Below, piece by piece: positions 1 through 8,888 of a DNA stretch of 16,976 nt. The position numbers and the translations under genes are program-made. The number at the start of each line of letters is the position of its first letter. The stretch's first letter is position 1. Where the stretch lies: positions 1 to 16,976 of the forward strand of contig JBBRCX010000097.1 of assembly GCA_038204465.1 (NCBI GenBank), read 5' to 3'. Under the pieces are notes generated by a model. The model did no database searches. It was not told the DNA's origin and worked only from the letters and a program-made list of their open reading frames with translations. The stretch comes from JBBRCX01 sp038204465 (GTDB lineage: Bacteria; Planctomycetota; Phycisphaerae; Tepidisphaerales; Tepidisphaeraceae).

Positions 1-3000
1 GACCTATACGCCCTCGGGATCCAGCTCAAGGGTTCGAGCATGGCGGTGAGGAATTGCCAGTTCCTGAATATCGGTGATGCCATCGCAGGCCTGGCCACCA
101 ATCCAACCGGGCTTTATACCCGCGGAATATACATCGCGGACAACGTTCAGCCATCGCGCCCGCTGGGCCACGATTTGGCCAAGGCTGCCATATGGATCCA
201 GGGGAACGACTGGACGGTTGTTGGAAACAACTTTTCCGGCTCGCGCACGGAGAATACGGTGCGGGTCGATACCCCGGACGCGCCAACCTATGACTACCCG
301 ACGTGGTCGTCGGACCGCGGCCTTGCAACTACAGAAGACCCGCATGGGCTCGGCGAACGCGTGCTGATCAGCAACAATGACGTAGCCAACAATCTGAAAG
401 AGTCGATCGCGGTCCGAGCGAACATTAAAGACGTCTACGTCAACAACAATACGGTTCGGACATTCCCCCTGCGCGTTGGTCCTTATGACGATGGGGATGG
501 AATCAAGCGAACAACGAATGTCGTCTATGACAGCAATCACCTGATTGGAACATTCATCAACGTCGATCGCGGCATCGATGGGATGATCATCCGAAATAAC
601 GTCATCGAGCGCAAGACCACCGACCGACAGGCAGTCGATCCGGCCGGCAAGGGGGTCATGAATGGCGTCCTGATCAACGCCGCCGCGCAGCCGAAACTCG
701 GCGGCTCGCAGGCGAATCTCGATAACGTGGAGATCGTCAACAACACAGGCTACACCGATCTGAATGGCGCCACGCCGAACAACTCCGATCCGAAGCTTGG
801 GCCGATTTCAACCGGCGGCGGGTCGTTCCTCTGGCTGCGCGGGGTGGTCCACAACATGGTCCTTCAGAACAACCTGTTTGTGGCTCCGACGGTAGGCAGT
901 ACTGGAGGGACCTTCCTGGATGCAGTGAAAAACGAGATTGGCGCCAGCATCTTCAGCCGCGTGAGCGGCAACGTCTGGATGGACCCCGACAACACGCCGA
1001 ACAACATGGGCGACAACGTGAACCAATCGGGCACGTCGCAGCTCGACATCGGCGCATGGAACACTGCCACTCCGCGGCTGACGAATGACCGGGCGGACGT
1101 TAGCCAGGACGTGACGATCAGCTCGACCACCTTCCAGCCGACGGGCAGCGGGGCCGACCTGTCGCCGGTATCCGGCACCTCGCAGCGTTCGAGCAGCGCG
1201 TGGTTTGATTACGCCGGCGTGGATCGCCCCTCGTCGGGCGACGTTACCGCGGGGGCGGTACAGCGCATCGGCGCGCCATCTGCTCCGAGTGGGCTGAGCG
1301 CGACCGCAGCGTCATCAACGCAGATCAATCTCTCGTGGACGGACAATGCGAGCAACGAAACTGGTTTTAAGATCGAGCGATCCTCGGATGGAATCAATAG
1401 CTGGACCCAGGTCGGCACCACTGCGACCAACGTCACCACCTTCCAGAACACCGGCCTGACGGCGGGGACAACGTTCTATTACCGCGTCCGCGCCACCAAT
1501 GGCGCGGGAGATTCGGCCAACTCGGCCACCGCCAGCGCGACCACGACGGCGCTGGGGACCACAAACCTCACGACGACGGCGGATTCGTACGTTCAGGACG
1601 GCACGAGCGCATCGTTGAACTTTGGCGCCGCGGCGCAGCTCATCGTCAAGAACGACACGACCAACCTCGCCCGCCAGGCGTATCTCAAGTTCGACACCAG
1701 CAGCGTGAGCGGCAACCTGACCAGCGCCAAGGTGCAGCTCTACGGGAGCTTCACCAACACGGGCGTGAGCAACATCCCTGTCGCGATCTATTCGGTTTCC
1801 GATACGACCTGGGGCGAAGGGACGATCACGTGGAACAACAAGCCGGCCGCGGGCGCAACCGCACTGGCGACCACGACGATCATCGACGCCACGCCGCGTT
1901 GGTACGAGTGGGACATCAGCAGCTACGTTAACAGCGAGCGCGCAGCCGGGCGGAATGTCGTGAGCCTGGTGCTGGTCTCCACGCAATCGCAGAGCGGCGT
2001 TCCGGGCATCGGCCTGGCTTCCAAGGAGGACGCGACGAATCCTGCCCGCCTGCAGGTCACTCCCAATCCCCTGCCCGCGGCGCCGTCGAACCTGAACGCG
2101 ACGACCGGATCGGCCACGCAGATCGATTTGACCTGGAATGACAACTCGAACAACGAGACGGGATTCAAGATCGAGCGGAGCACGGACAATTCGACCTGGA
2201 CGGCGGTGACCACCACTGCCGCCGGCGTCACTTCGTATTCGGACACGGGGCGGAATGCGGCAACGCTTTATTACTATCGCGTCCGCGCCACGAACGCGTC
2301 GGGCGACTCGGCCAACACGGCGGTGGCCAGCGCCACGACGGCATCTCCGAGCAGCTATCGTGTGGACGTCGGTCGCACCCCGGCGGATTACGGCACGCTT
2401 TACACCGATTCCCAGAGCAACCAGTGGAGCTACGACACGGGAGTGACCGGCGGCACGGTGCTGACGTCGGCATTCGCCGTCGCCGGCACCAGCGATCCGG
2501 TGCTGTATCAAACGCGCCGCTACGGCGCCAGCGGATCGACGTTCTCTTATGCCTTGCCGGTGGTGAACGGCGTCTACGACGTGAAGCTCTACTTCGCCGA
2601 GGCAAACTTCACCACCTCGGGACAACGCAAGTTTGACGTCACCGCCGAAGGCAACCTGATTCTCGACGACTTTGACATCGTGGCAGACGTCGGCGCGGCG
2701 ACGGCCGATATCAAGACTTCAACAGTGGTTGTCAATGATGGTCAGTTGGATCTTCAGTTCGATGGCGTAGTGGCCGACGCGGTGATCTCGGGAATCTCAG
2801 TTCAGCCGGCCCCGGCTGCGCCATCCAACCTGAGCGCGACCGCAGCGTCCACAACTCAGATCAACCTGGCATGGACGGACAATTCAACGAACGAAACGGG
2901 ATTCAAGGTCGAGAGAAGCACGGATGGAACGACGTGGACAGCGGTCACGACCACGGCCGCGAGCGCGACGAGTTATGCCGATACCGGGCTGACCGCATCG

Positions 3001-4575
3001 ACCACGTATTCGTATCGGGTCCGGGCCACCAATGCGAACGGAGATTCGCTCGACGCCATCGCGACGGGTACGACTCGAGCGGTACAGACGACCGGCACTG
3101 TCGCCAACTTCACCGGCGGCACCGGAACCGCGTCAGTCGATCAGTACACCGGAACATCCGGGAGCGGGTGGGCGAACGCCTGGGGCACCTCGACCAACGC
3201 GTCAACCATTTCGGGCACGGTTGCGTCCTCCTCCCCGCTGGCCGGCGGCGGCAATTATCTCTCGACGACGATTACCGGCACGACCGGCATCTCCCAACAG
3301 GCGAGTGTCGGCCGCGCATATAATACTGCAGGCGATGTTGACACGGGAAAAGCTCATCGAATCAGCTTTGACTATCGAGTCGACAGTGATCTGAGCACGT
3401 TTACTGCCTTGGATGACCGCATCAATCTCTTCGGAGACAGTCAGCTGATCCACGGCACGCAGTCGGGGAACACTTGGCTGGCTGTCGCGTACGGCACCAA
3501 TAACGCGGGCGCGGTGGCGAAGAAGTGGGCCTTCAGCAGCGGTGATCAGGCCGGAAACGCGACCACGTTGCTCGACAGCGGCGTGACGCTGACGCAGGGA
3601 ACTACATACCACTTCGTGATCGACGTCGATCCGGCCACGAAGACCTATTCCGCAAGCGTCTCCGACGGCCAGAGCGGCTCGGGACATGTGTTCTATTCGC
3701 CGACCCTGAAGTGGCGCACTGGGAACACCTTTGGATCAGGGACTTCCACTTACTTGAACTTTGGGGATCGACGTAGCGCCGATGGGGAGAGCACGACGTT
3801 CTCCGTTGATAACATCAAGGTGGCCGGAGCTCAGATCGTCGCCGACTTCAGCGGTGGCAATGGCACCGCTTCGGCAGACCAGTATGCCGGCACAAGCGGC
3901 GGCGGGTGGGCGACCGGGTGGACCAAGCAGACGTATCTCGACAACGCAACGATCAGTGCAGACAGCGTTGTTTCGACCACGCCGATGAGCGGCTCCGGCA
4001 ACTACCTGACCACCACTCTAACCGGCGCGTCGACAAGCACCCATCAGGGAACGGTCAGCCGCGGGTACTCGACCAGCGGCGATGTCGACACGGGCTCGGC
4101 CCATCGAATCACGTTCGATTTCCGTCTGGACAGCAACCTGACGAACTTCATTACGGTTGACGATCGGATCAACCTTTTCGGAGACATCCAGGCTTATCAT
4201 GGAACGCAGGCCGGGAATACCTGGCTGGCGGCGGCGTACGGAACGGCGAACGATAACGCACTGGCCAAGACATGGGCATTCGCCGACGGCGCGGCAACTC
4301 CCGGCTGGCTGGTGAACACGGGCATCGCCCTGACTCCCGGCACCGTATATCACTTTGTCATCGACACCGATCCGGTCACGCAGACATACAAGGCCAGCAT
4401 TTCCGATGGACAGAGCGGCGCCGGGCATAGCTTCAGCTCCGGCACATTGAACTGGCGGTCGACGGACACGTACACGTCGGCAACGACCAGCTATCTGAAC
4501 TTCGGGACGCGCGTCGACAGCGCAACCGACAGCATGACGTTCTCGCTTGACTCTGTCCGAGTTTCGGATTTGTAG
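1..4575 (+). CDS. Giant secreted beta-helix / Fn3 / carbohydrate-binding modular protein, 5' partial
   Basis: The frame is open from the first base, so the N-terminus and any signal peptide lie outside the window. At least 1,524 codons are present. Modules in order by nucleotide: a right-handed parallel beta-helix-like region rich in NN turns (about 1-1270; for example SNNDVANN, VNNNTV, IRNNVIE), Fn3 domain 1 (about 1273-1551), a DNRLRE/CBM96-like domain (about 1561-2067; TADSYVQDG, AYLKFDTSSV), Fn3 domain 2 (about 2074-2346), a malectin-like domain (about 2356-2805; VYDVKLYFAEANF), Fn3 domain 3 (about 2809-3087), then two tandem modules of about 245 residues. The family pattern suggests an extracellular pectate-lyase-like or polysaccharide-binding protein. 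The catalytic activity is not proven by anything visible. The protein ends in FSLDSVRVSDL without a PEP-CTERM or other recognisable anchor. A strong terminator follows the stop. Confidence 0.93.
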   Translation, partial: DLYALGIQLKGSSMAVRNCQFLNIGDAIAGLATNPTGLYTRGIYIADNVQPSRPLGHDLAKAAIWIQGNDWTVVGNNFSGSRTENTVRVDTPDAPTYDYPTWSSDRGLATTEDPHGLGERVLISNNDVANNLKESIAVRANIKDVYVNNNTVRTFPLRVGPYDDGDGIKRTTNVVYDSNHLIGTFINVDRGIDGMIIRNNVIERKTTDRQAVDPAGKGVMNGVLINAAAQPKLGGSQANLDNVEIVNNTGYTDLNGATPNNSDPKLGPISTGGGSFLWLRGVVHNMVLQNNLFVAPTVGSTGGTFLDAVKNEIGASIFSRVSGNVWMDPDNTPNNMGDNVNQSGTSQLDIGAWNTATPRLTNDRADVSQDVTISSTTFQPTGSGADLSPVSGTSQRSSSAWFDYAGVDRPSSGDVTAGAVQRIGAPSAPSGLSATAASSTQINLSWTDNASNETGFKIERSSDGINSWTQVGTTATNVTTFQNTGLTAGTTFYYRVRATNGAGDSANSATASATTTALGTTNLTTTADSYVQDGTSASLNFGAAAQLIVKNDTTNLARQAYLKFDTSSVSGNLTSAKVQLYGSFTNTGVSNIPVAIYSVSDTTWGEGTITWNNKPAAGATALATTTIIDATPRWYEWDISSYVNSERAAGRNVVSLVLVSTQSQSGVPGIGLASKEDATNPARLQVTPNPLPAAPSNLNATTGSATQIDLTWNDNSNNETGFKIERSTDNSTWTAVTTTAAGVTSYSDTGRNAATLYYYRVRATNASGDSANTAVASATTASPSSYRVDVGRTPADYGTLYTDSQSNQWSYDTGVTGGTVLTSAFAVAGTSDPVLYQTRRYGASGSTFSYALPVVNGVYDVKLYFAEANFTTSGQRKFDVTAEGNLILDDFDIVADVGAATADIKTSTVVVNDGQLDLQFDGVVADAVISGISVQPAPAAPSNLSATAASTTQINLAWTDNSTNETGFKVERSTDGTTWTAVTTTAASATSYADTGLTASTTYSYRVRATNANGDSLDAIATGTTRAVQTTGTVANFTGGTGTASVDQYTGTSGSGWANAWGTSTNASTISGTVASSSPLAGGGNYLSTTITGTTGISQQASVGRAYNTAGDVDTGKAHRISFDYRVDSDLSTFTALDDRINLFGDSQLIHGTQSGNTWLAVAYGTNNAGAVAKKWAFSSGDQAGNATTLLDSGVTLTQGTTYHFVIDVDPATKTYSASVSDGQSGSGHVFYSPTLKWRTGNTFGSGTSTYLNFGDRRSADGESTTFSVDNIKVAGAQIVADFSGGNGTASADQYAGTSGGGWATGWTKQTYLDNATISADSVVSTTPMSGSGNYLTTTLTGASTSTHQGTVSRGYSTSGDVDTGSAHRITFDFRLDSNLTNFITVDDRINLFGDIQAYHGTQAGNTWLAAAYGTANDNALAKTWAFADGAATPGWLVNTGIALTPGTVYHFVIDTDPVTQTYKASISDGQSGAGHSFSSGTLNWRSTDTYTSATTSYLNFGTRVDSATDSMTFSLDSVRVSDL
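3100..4572 (+). repeat. Two tandem ~245-residue C-terminal modules
   Basis: Copy A (3100-3837, 246 codons) and copy B (3838-4572, 245 codons) abut directly. Shared landmarks in the same order are VANFTGG / VADFSGG, GDVDTG-AHRI, DDRINLFGD, HGTQ-GNTWL, YHFVID-DP, SDGQSG-GH, YLNFG and a final FS-D-V. The pattern looks like a beta-sandwich, concanavalin-like or LamG-like binding module. The fold assignment is inference. The copies have diverged at many positions, so the duplication is not very recent. Confidence 0.85.
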
Positions 4576-4598
4576 GCGACGCATCAGTAAGTGCTCGA

Positions 4599-4637
4599 GA
4601 CCGCCCGCCGGGCTCTCCCGGCGGGCGGTCTTTTTTT
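4599..4637 (+). terminator. Strong intrinsic terminator after the giant secreted protein
   Basis: A perfect 14-bp GC-rich stem (GACCGCCCGCCGGG at 4599-4612 pairing with 4617-4630) has a 4-nt loop CTCT and is followed directly by seven T (4631-4637). It begins 23 nt after the stop codon. Confidence 0.95.
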
Positions 4638-4710
4638 GGAATAATGTTCGGTGAATCACGCTAGGTTCAGGCTGGCGCCCGGCAATTTTGAACTAAAGCC
4701 TCATCTTTGA

Positions 4711-4740
4711 TTGTCAGGTGCCTTACGGTGGGGATATACT
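4711..4740 (+). promoter_or_regulatory. Sigma70-like promoter of the secreted helical protein gene
   Basis: TTGTCA (4711-4716) and TATACT (4735-4740) each match the consensus at five of six positions and are separated by 18 nt. This puts the transcript start near 4747 and gives a 5' leader of about 115 nt. The leader carries a perfect 7-bp hairpin (GCGCGAA at 4810-4816 with 4821-4827) upstream of the GGAGG ribosome binding site at 4851-4855. Confidence 0.6.
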
Positions 4741-4862
4741 TCGGTTGGCCGGAAGGGCTTTTGCCGGGTTTTGGATGGTCCTGGCTTGGCGCGCTTTTCG
4801 ACCCCACCTGCGCGAAGTCTTTCGCGCCGTCGCGTAGCGGCTTCTCAGCTGGAGGCTCAACG

Positions 4863-5825
4863 ATGACCCGCCAAGACCGAGCGATTTTTTTTGCGCCATT
4901 GGTGCTCACGTTTCTCGCCGCGGTAGTGGAGGGAGGGACGGCGTCGCGCCCGAGCAGCGAGCGGTCGCGCTACCGCGATGAAGACCGTTATCGCGACAAC
5001 GACGAGCGCGGGGACGAATGGTTCCGGGACCGCTCGCGCCAGGGAAGCGTTAACGGCCAGTTCCCGTCGGAGGAAGTGCGCGACGCGGTGGTGGCGAACG
5101 CGCAGGCGGTGAACGCCCGTGCGGTGGCGCGCGAGGCGGAGACGGCGCTGGACCGCGCGGTCTGGCAGGCGCGGCGCAACTTCGACAACTCCAGGGAATA
5201 CAAAGAGGCGCTCGAGGCAGAACGAGCGGCTTACATCGAGTATCAGGCGGCGCGGAATCGCGCACTGCGTCCGTTGAACGATGATCCGAGATATCAGGCG
5301 ATCATGTCGCTACGGAACGACCTGACGGCGCAACTCGCCAGCGCGCAGCAGGCGCCCGAGGAGGCGCAGGTGATTCAGACCTCGGCAGCGTACGGCATGC
5401 GCCGGGCGCCGATGGGGCCGGTGCGGCAGGAGATCGTGGCGCTGGCCACCGCGCGGATGAATTTCAGCGCGGACGCGCGGCTGATGGAGAATCAGCTGGT
5501 CCGCAGCGACGAGCGGGTGAGGGAGGTGCGGGAGCGGCTGAGCATGGCCAATGCCCGTGCTTCGGGAATGCGCGCCGCGTTCGATGATGCGCTGCGAACC
5601 GACCCGGAGTTGCTGGAGGTGCGCAAGAACCTGGAGCAGGCGCGGATTGCCCGGGTTACTTCGGCGGCTTACTCCGCGGGAGCGCTGAGCGCGGCCCGGC
5701 GTGCGGTTGATTTCGCTTATTACACTCGCCGGGCGGACGTGTATTTCGGCTACGGCTCCAACATGGACGACTACAGCTATGGTTACGGCAGCCGATCCAT
5801 GCAACCTTATCGTTACCGATATTGA
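4863..5825 (+). CDS. Secreted helical protein of unknown function, Arg/Tyr-rich tail
   Basis: I do not recognise the family. The ATG at 4863 is chosen because GGAGG ends 7 nt before it and because it opens a signal peptide: MTRQDR, then the hydrophobic stretch AIFFAPLVLTFLAAVV, with likely cleavage near residue 26. The product is 320 residues. Residues about 27-60 are a highly charged, probably disordered RYRDEDRYRD-type segment. Residues about 65-285 are Ala/Arg/Glu-rich and strongly helical, with heptad-like runs such as VREVRERLSMANARA and LLEVRKNLEQARIARV, suggesting long coiled coils. The C-terminus (about 287-320) is Tyr/Gly/Arg-rich (YFGYGSN, YSYGYGSRS, YRYRY). It is a single-gene unit with its own promoter and terminator. 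A periplasmic or surface structural or nucleic-acid/polysaccharide-binding role is possible, but nothing decides it. An in-frame TTG at 4707 is rejected because it falls upstream of the promoter -10. Confidence 0.85.
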   Translation: MTRQDRAIFFAPLVLTFLAAVVEGGTASRPSSERSRYRDEDRYRDNDERGDEWFRDRSRQGSVNGQFPSEEVRDAVVANAQAVNARAVAREAETALDRAVWQARRNFDNSREYKEALEAERAAYIEYQAARNRALRPLNDDPRYQAIMSLRNDLTAQLASAQQAPEEAQVIQTSAAYGMRRAPMGPVRQEIVALATARMNFSADARLMENQLVRSDERVREVRERLSMANARASGMRAAFDDALRTDPELLEVRKNLEQARIARVTSAAYSAGALSAARRAVDFAYYTRRADVYFGYGSNMDDYSYGYGSRSMQPYRYRY

Positions 5826-5856
5826 CTGCGGCTTTCTCAGCAGGAAGAACGAAACC

Positions 5857-5880
5857 GGGCGGCCTGAAGCCGCCCTTTTT
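5857..5880 (+). terminator. Intrinsic terminator between convergent genes
   Basis: The perfect 7-bp stem GGGCGGC (5857-5863) / GCCGCCC (5869-5875) has a 5-nt loop and is followed by five T and then CGTTTC. It lies 32 nt after the stop of the + strand gene and 42 nt past the stop of RNase R on the other strand. The reverse-strand side is only moderately T-rich (GTTTCGTTCTTCC), so it may serve both genes but is better for the + strand. Confidence 0.85.
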
Positions 5881-5921
5881 CGTTTCTATGCGATCGGAGT
5901 CGACACGCGATTCGAGCGCGA

Positions 5922-8282
5922 TCAGCGCCTGCCGCGCGTGCGTTGCGCGGAACGGTGGGAGCGTGATCCGCCGCCGCGCAGAGGGTGCTTGGCGTGGGGC
6001 TTTTTCTTCGAGTGCCGCTCGTGTTTTGTCGATTGCGGGGGCGATTGATCGGGCTCGGCGGATCTTCCACGGCGGCCGAGGAGCTGGGTGATCGACAGAT
6101 CCAGCTCGCGGCGGGCGGTGTCGACGCGGACGACGATCGCCTTGACGACGTCGCCGATGCCGATTTTCTTTCCGGTTCGCTGGCCACGGACCTGGCCGCT
6201 GCGCTCATCGACGTCCCACCAGTCGTCCATCAGGTTTTCATAGCGGATCAAGCCGTCGATGAGGTAGGTCTGGAGCTGGATGAAGATCCCGAAATTGGTG
6301 ATGCCGGTGACGACGCCGAGGAACTCGTCGCCGACGTGGTTCTTCAGGAGTTCCAGCAGCTTGACCTGCCGCAGCTCGCGCTCGGCGTCTTCGGCGCGTC
6401 GCTCGGTGAAGCTGAGGTGGCGGCCCAACTCGGTGGCCTCTTCGAAGGTCGGGACGTCATCGAGTTGCAGTTTGCGGCGCTTCTTGCCGGTAGAGCCGCC
6501 GGCGGCGTCGCGGGCGGCGAAGTAGGCATCGAGCAGGCGGTGGATCGTGAGATCCGCGTAGCGGCGGATGGGGCTGGTGAAGTGGCAGTATTGCTCGCTC
6601 GCCAGCGCGTAATGGCCGAGGGGCTCGGGGGAGTATTCGGCGCGGGTGAGGCTCTTGAGGATCGCGAGGCTGATGGCGAATGCCTCCGGCTTTCCGCGCA
6701 CCTGGGCGAGCAGCGCCTGGATCGCCTTGCGGTCGAGTTGCTTGGGGATGCGGAAGCCGGCGACTTGAACAAACTGGCGCAGGCGCTCGGTTCCCTGCAG
6801 CTCGGGCTCCGGGTGAACGCGGCGCAGGAAAGGCACATCGAGTGAATTCAGCAGCCGGGCGACTGATTCGTTGGCCTCCACCATGAACATTTCGATGAGG
6901 GTATGGGTGAAGCTCTGGTCTTCCGGCACCGCATCGATCACTTTGCCTTCTTCATCGAGCACGAGCTCGACCTCGGGCAATTCGAGCACGAGTTGGCCGG
7001 CGGCGAGTCGGCGCTTCTGCAGCCGCTTCGCGAGGGTGTTCATCTGCCCCAGGAGCTCGACCACCTCGGTTGGGTAATCGGTGATGCGGCGGTCGCCCTG
7101 CGGGTGCGGGATGATTTGGGCTTCATCGAGGATCGCCTGCGCCTCGCGATAGCGCAGGCGCTTGCGGCTCTGGATGATGCTGTTGGCAAACCGGCTGCTG
7201 AGCGGGCGGGCGTCGTCGTCGTAGGTGATGAAGACGCTCTTGCAGAACCGCGGCACGGCTTCCTGCAGCGAGCAGACGCCATTACTGAGGACCTCGGGCA
7301 GCATTGGAATGACGTGACCCGGGAAATACGCGCTGTTGCCGCGGAGCTGCGCCTCTTCGTCGAGCGCCGAGCCGGCAGGGACGAAGTAGGAGACATCGGC
7401 GATGTGCACGCCGAGTTCCCAGTAGCCGTTATCGAGCTGACGCAGACTGATGGCGTCGTCGTAGTCCTTGGCGTCGTCGGGATCGATGGTGCAGATGACT
7501 TCGCGCGTCAGATCCAGGCGACCGGCGCGCTCCTGCTCGGGATCGAAGGTGTCGAGGGAGCGGCGTGCCTCTTCCTTGACGGCTTCGTCGAAGGGGCCGG
7601 GCAGGTTGAACTGAACGATGACCGATTTGAGGTCGACATCCTTCTCCCCCGCTTTGCCGAGCACTTCGGTGATGACGCCTTCGGCGCGCTGGTCGCGCTC
7701 GGGGTAGCTTGTCATCTCGACGACGACTTTGGCGCCAGGCTTGATGTGGCGTGAGGCGGCGTCGGGGGTGCGGATCGGTTCGGTGAAGGTGTTGCCGTCG
7801 GGCATGACCATCCACTCGCCGGCGGTGCGCACGAGCGATCCGACGAAGCGCTTCTGCGTTCGCTGGAGGATTTCGGTGATGCGGCCGCTGTACATCGCCT
7901 TGCCGTCCTTCTGTCCACGGCTGGTGATCTTGGCCTTGACGATGTCGCCGGTGATGGCGCCGTTGTTTTGTCCTTCGGGAATGAACAGGTCTTCGTGGCT
8001 GCCCGGATCGGTTGGGACGACGAAGCCAAAGCCACGGCGGTTATGGCGGTAGGCGCCGACGAACTCATCGCGGCTCTGGCTCTGTCCGGGGAGGAGGACG
8101 GCTCCGCGCGCGCCGAGACACACGCGTCCCTCATGCATGAGCGAGCGCAAGGCTTCGCGGAATGCGGGATAGGTTTGCTCGTCGTGGACCTTCAGCTCGC
8201 GGGCGAGATGGCGCGGTCGCTGAGGGCGATAATCTTCAGATTTCAAACGGGTGAGGATGCGGGATTGCAGTTGATCTGCCAT
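5922..8282 (-). CDS. rnr: Ribonuclease R, 3'-5' exoribonuclease
   Basis: A full-length 786-residue RNase II/R family enzyme that degrades structured RNA processively from the 3' end in the cytoplasm. An N-terminal winged-helix region (about 1-60) is followed by two cold-shock domains (about 72-120 with RGFGFVVP, and about 143-210). The RNB catalytic domain (about 255-590) contains TIDPDDAKDYDDAISL, which supplies D267, D273, D275 and D276 for metal binding, as in the Escherichia coli site. HFTSPIRRYADLTIHR (567-582) is the conserved 3'-end/RNA-binding block. An S1 domain (about 650-733; GVVTGITNFGIFIQL) and a Lys/Arg-rich tail (738-786) favour RNase R over RNase II. The start is the ATG at 8280-8282, with only a weak upstream purine run (AGAAAG). 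No tmRNA or SmpB gene is adjacent. Convergent with the gene ending at 5825. Confidence 0.97.
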   Translation of the reverse strand: MADQLQSRILTRLKSEDYRPQRPRHLARELKVHDEQTYPAFREALRSLMHEGRVCLGARGAVLLPGQSQSRDEFVGAYRHNRRGFGFVVPTDPGSHEDLFIPEGQNNGAITGDIVKAKITSRGQKDGKAMYSGRITEILQRTQKRFVGSLVRTAGEWMVMPDGNTFTEPIRTPDAASRHIKPGAKVVVEMTSYPERDQRAEGVITEVLGKAGEKDVDLKSVIVQFNLPGPFDEAVKEEARRSLDTFDPEQERAGRLDLTREVICTIDPDDAKDYDDAISLRQLDNGYWELGVHIADVSYFVPAGSALDEEAQLRGNSAYFPGHVIPMLPEVLSNGVCSLQEAVPRFCKSVFITYDDDARPLSSRFANSIIQSRKRLRYREAQAILDEAQIIPHPQGDRRITDYPTEVVELLGQMNTLAKRLQKRRLAAGQLVLELPEVELVLDEEGKVIDAVPEDQSFTHTLIEMFMVEANESVARLLNSLDVPFLRRVHPEPELQGTERLRQFVQVAGFRIPKQLDRKAIQALLAQVRGKPEAFAISLAILKSLTRAEYSPEPLGHYALASEQYCHFTSPIRRYADLTIHRLLDAYFAARDAAGGSTGKKRRKLQLDDVPTFEEATELGRHLSFTERRAEDAERELRQVKLLELLKNHVGDEFLGVVTGITNFGIFIQLQTYLIDGLIRYENLMDDWWDVDERSGQVRGQRTGKKIGIGDVVKAIVVRVDTARRELDLSITQLLGRRGRSAEPDQSPPQSTKHERHSKKKPHAKHPLRGGGSRSHRSAQRTRGRR

Positions 8283-8488
8283 GGGAACTTTCTGGACTGG
8301 CCGCGCCGCGTCCGCCGGGGGCGGGCCAATGAGCCGGGGTATTCAACGCCAGCGGGGTATAGGACTTGGAGTTTAAACGTGCGGACAATCAAATCACAAC
8401 GCGTGAGTACAGGGACGCAATGCTCTTCTGAATTGCCCTGCGATAAGAACGGGGGGAATTGAGATGGGGCAGCGATCCGAACAGGAAC

Positions 8489-8517
8489 ATCATTGCATAA
8501 CGAAAGCTTTATGTCAA
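8489..8517 (-). promoter_or_regulatory. Candidate RNase R promoter
   Basis: On the minus strand a perfect TTGACA (8512-8517) is followed after 17 nt by AATGAT (8489-8494, four of six matches to TATAAT). It would give a leader of about 200 nt before the RNase R start. It lies in the gap 8283-8606, which otherwise has no credible gene. The weak -10 lowers confidence. Confidence 0.45.
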
Positions 8518-8560
8518 CCGGCGAGCTGAAAGACTCTCGCATCGGCTAAAGGGCGAATAT

Positions 8561-8615
8561 CTGATCTGAAGTGGAATACGGGCTTGGCGGGCGTGTGCAA
8601 CGGTTTTCAGATCAG
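8561..8615. repeat. 10-bp inverted repeat at the end of the small membrane-protein gene
   Basis: CTGATCTGAA (8561-8570) is the exact reverse complement of TTCAGATCAG (8606-8615), with a 35-nt spacer. The right arm overlaps the stop codon at 8607-8609. There is no T-run, so it is a poor intrinsic terminator. It could be a weak transcript-end structure or chance. Confidence 0.4.
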
Positions 8616-8888
8616 AAGCCAGACGACATAGCCCAGCGCCGCGACGCCACTGCCGAGGGCGGTTCTTTTCAGTATCCGGTGGCGGCGTGCGACGGTTTTG
8701 CGGCGGCGGCCGAAGGGTGTCACCTCGTACTCCGCCGCATTGTCGATCTCGGGGCGCTCGGTCCTTTCCCGTTTCGAGGCAGACTGGCTGTCGTCCGGAG
8801 TAGCCGGGCGTGAATGGCCGGTGATCCTTCGAAAAAGCTCAGTCGCTGCGAATCGATGCAAGCTGAGAGCAGACATCGCGAACTTCAT
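8607..8888 (-). CDS. Small hypothetical protein with C-terminal membrane anchor
   Basis: About 93 residues if read from the ATG at 8886-8888 (MKFAMSALSLHRF...). A GAGG sits only 3 nt upstream of that ATG. A second ATG at 8877-8879 (MSALSLHRF) has GAAG 6 nt upstream and is an equally likely start. The N-terminal two thirds are charged and probably disordered. They are followed by a basic stretch (PFGRRRKTVARRHRILKR) and a hydrophobic tail (GVAALGYVVWLLI) ending at the stop, as in a tail-anchored inner-membrane protein with a cytoplasmic basic face. Codon use is normal for the window. It lies upstream of RNase R on the same strand and divergent from the ABC exporter. No family is recognised. 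A longer in-frame reading to 9059 runs through low-quality sequence and is not favoured. Confidence 0.5.
   Translation of the reverse strand: MKFAMSALSLHRFAATELFRRITGHSRPATPDDSQSASKRERTERPEIDNAAEYEVTPFGRRRKTVARRHRILKRTALGSGVAALGYVVWLLI

Noticed and set aside
1315..2625. 436-codon open frame on the minus strand
   Set aside because: Lies wholly opposite the giant secreted protein. The Arg/Gly/Val-rich composition is a mirror of Fn3/DNRLRE coding DNA with high GC.
5985..7754. Two long + strand open frames opposite RNase R
   Set aside because: RNase R is complete with all motifs on the minus strand. The opposite frames are Ala/Gly/Asp-rich shadows.
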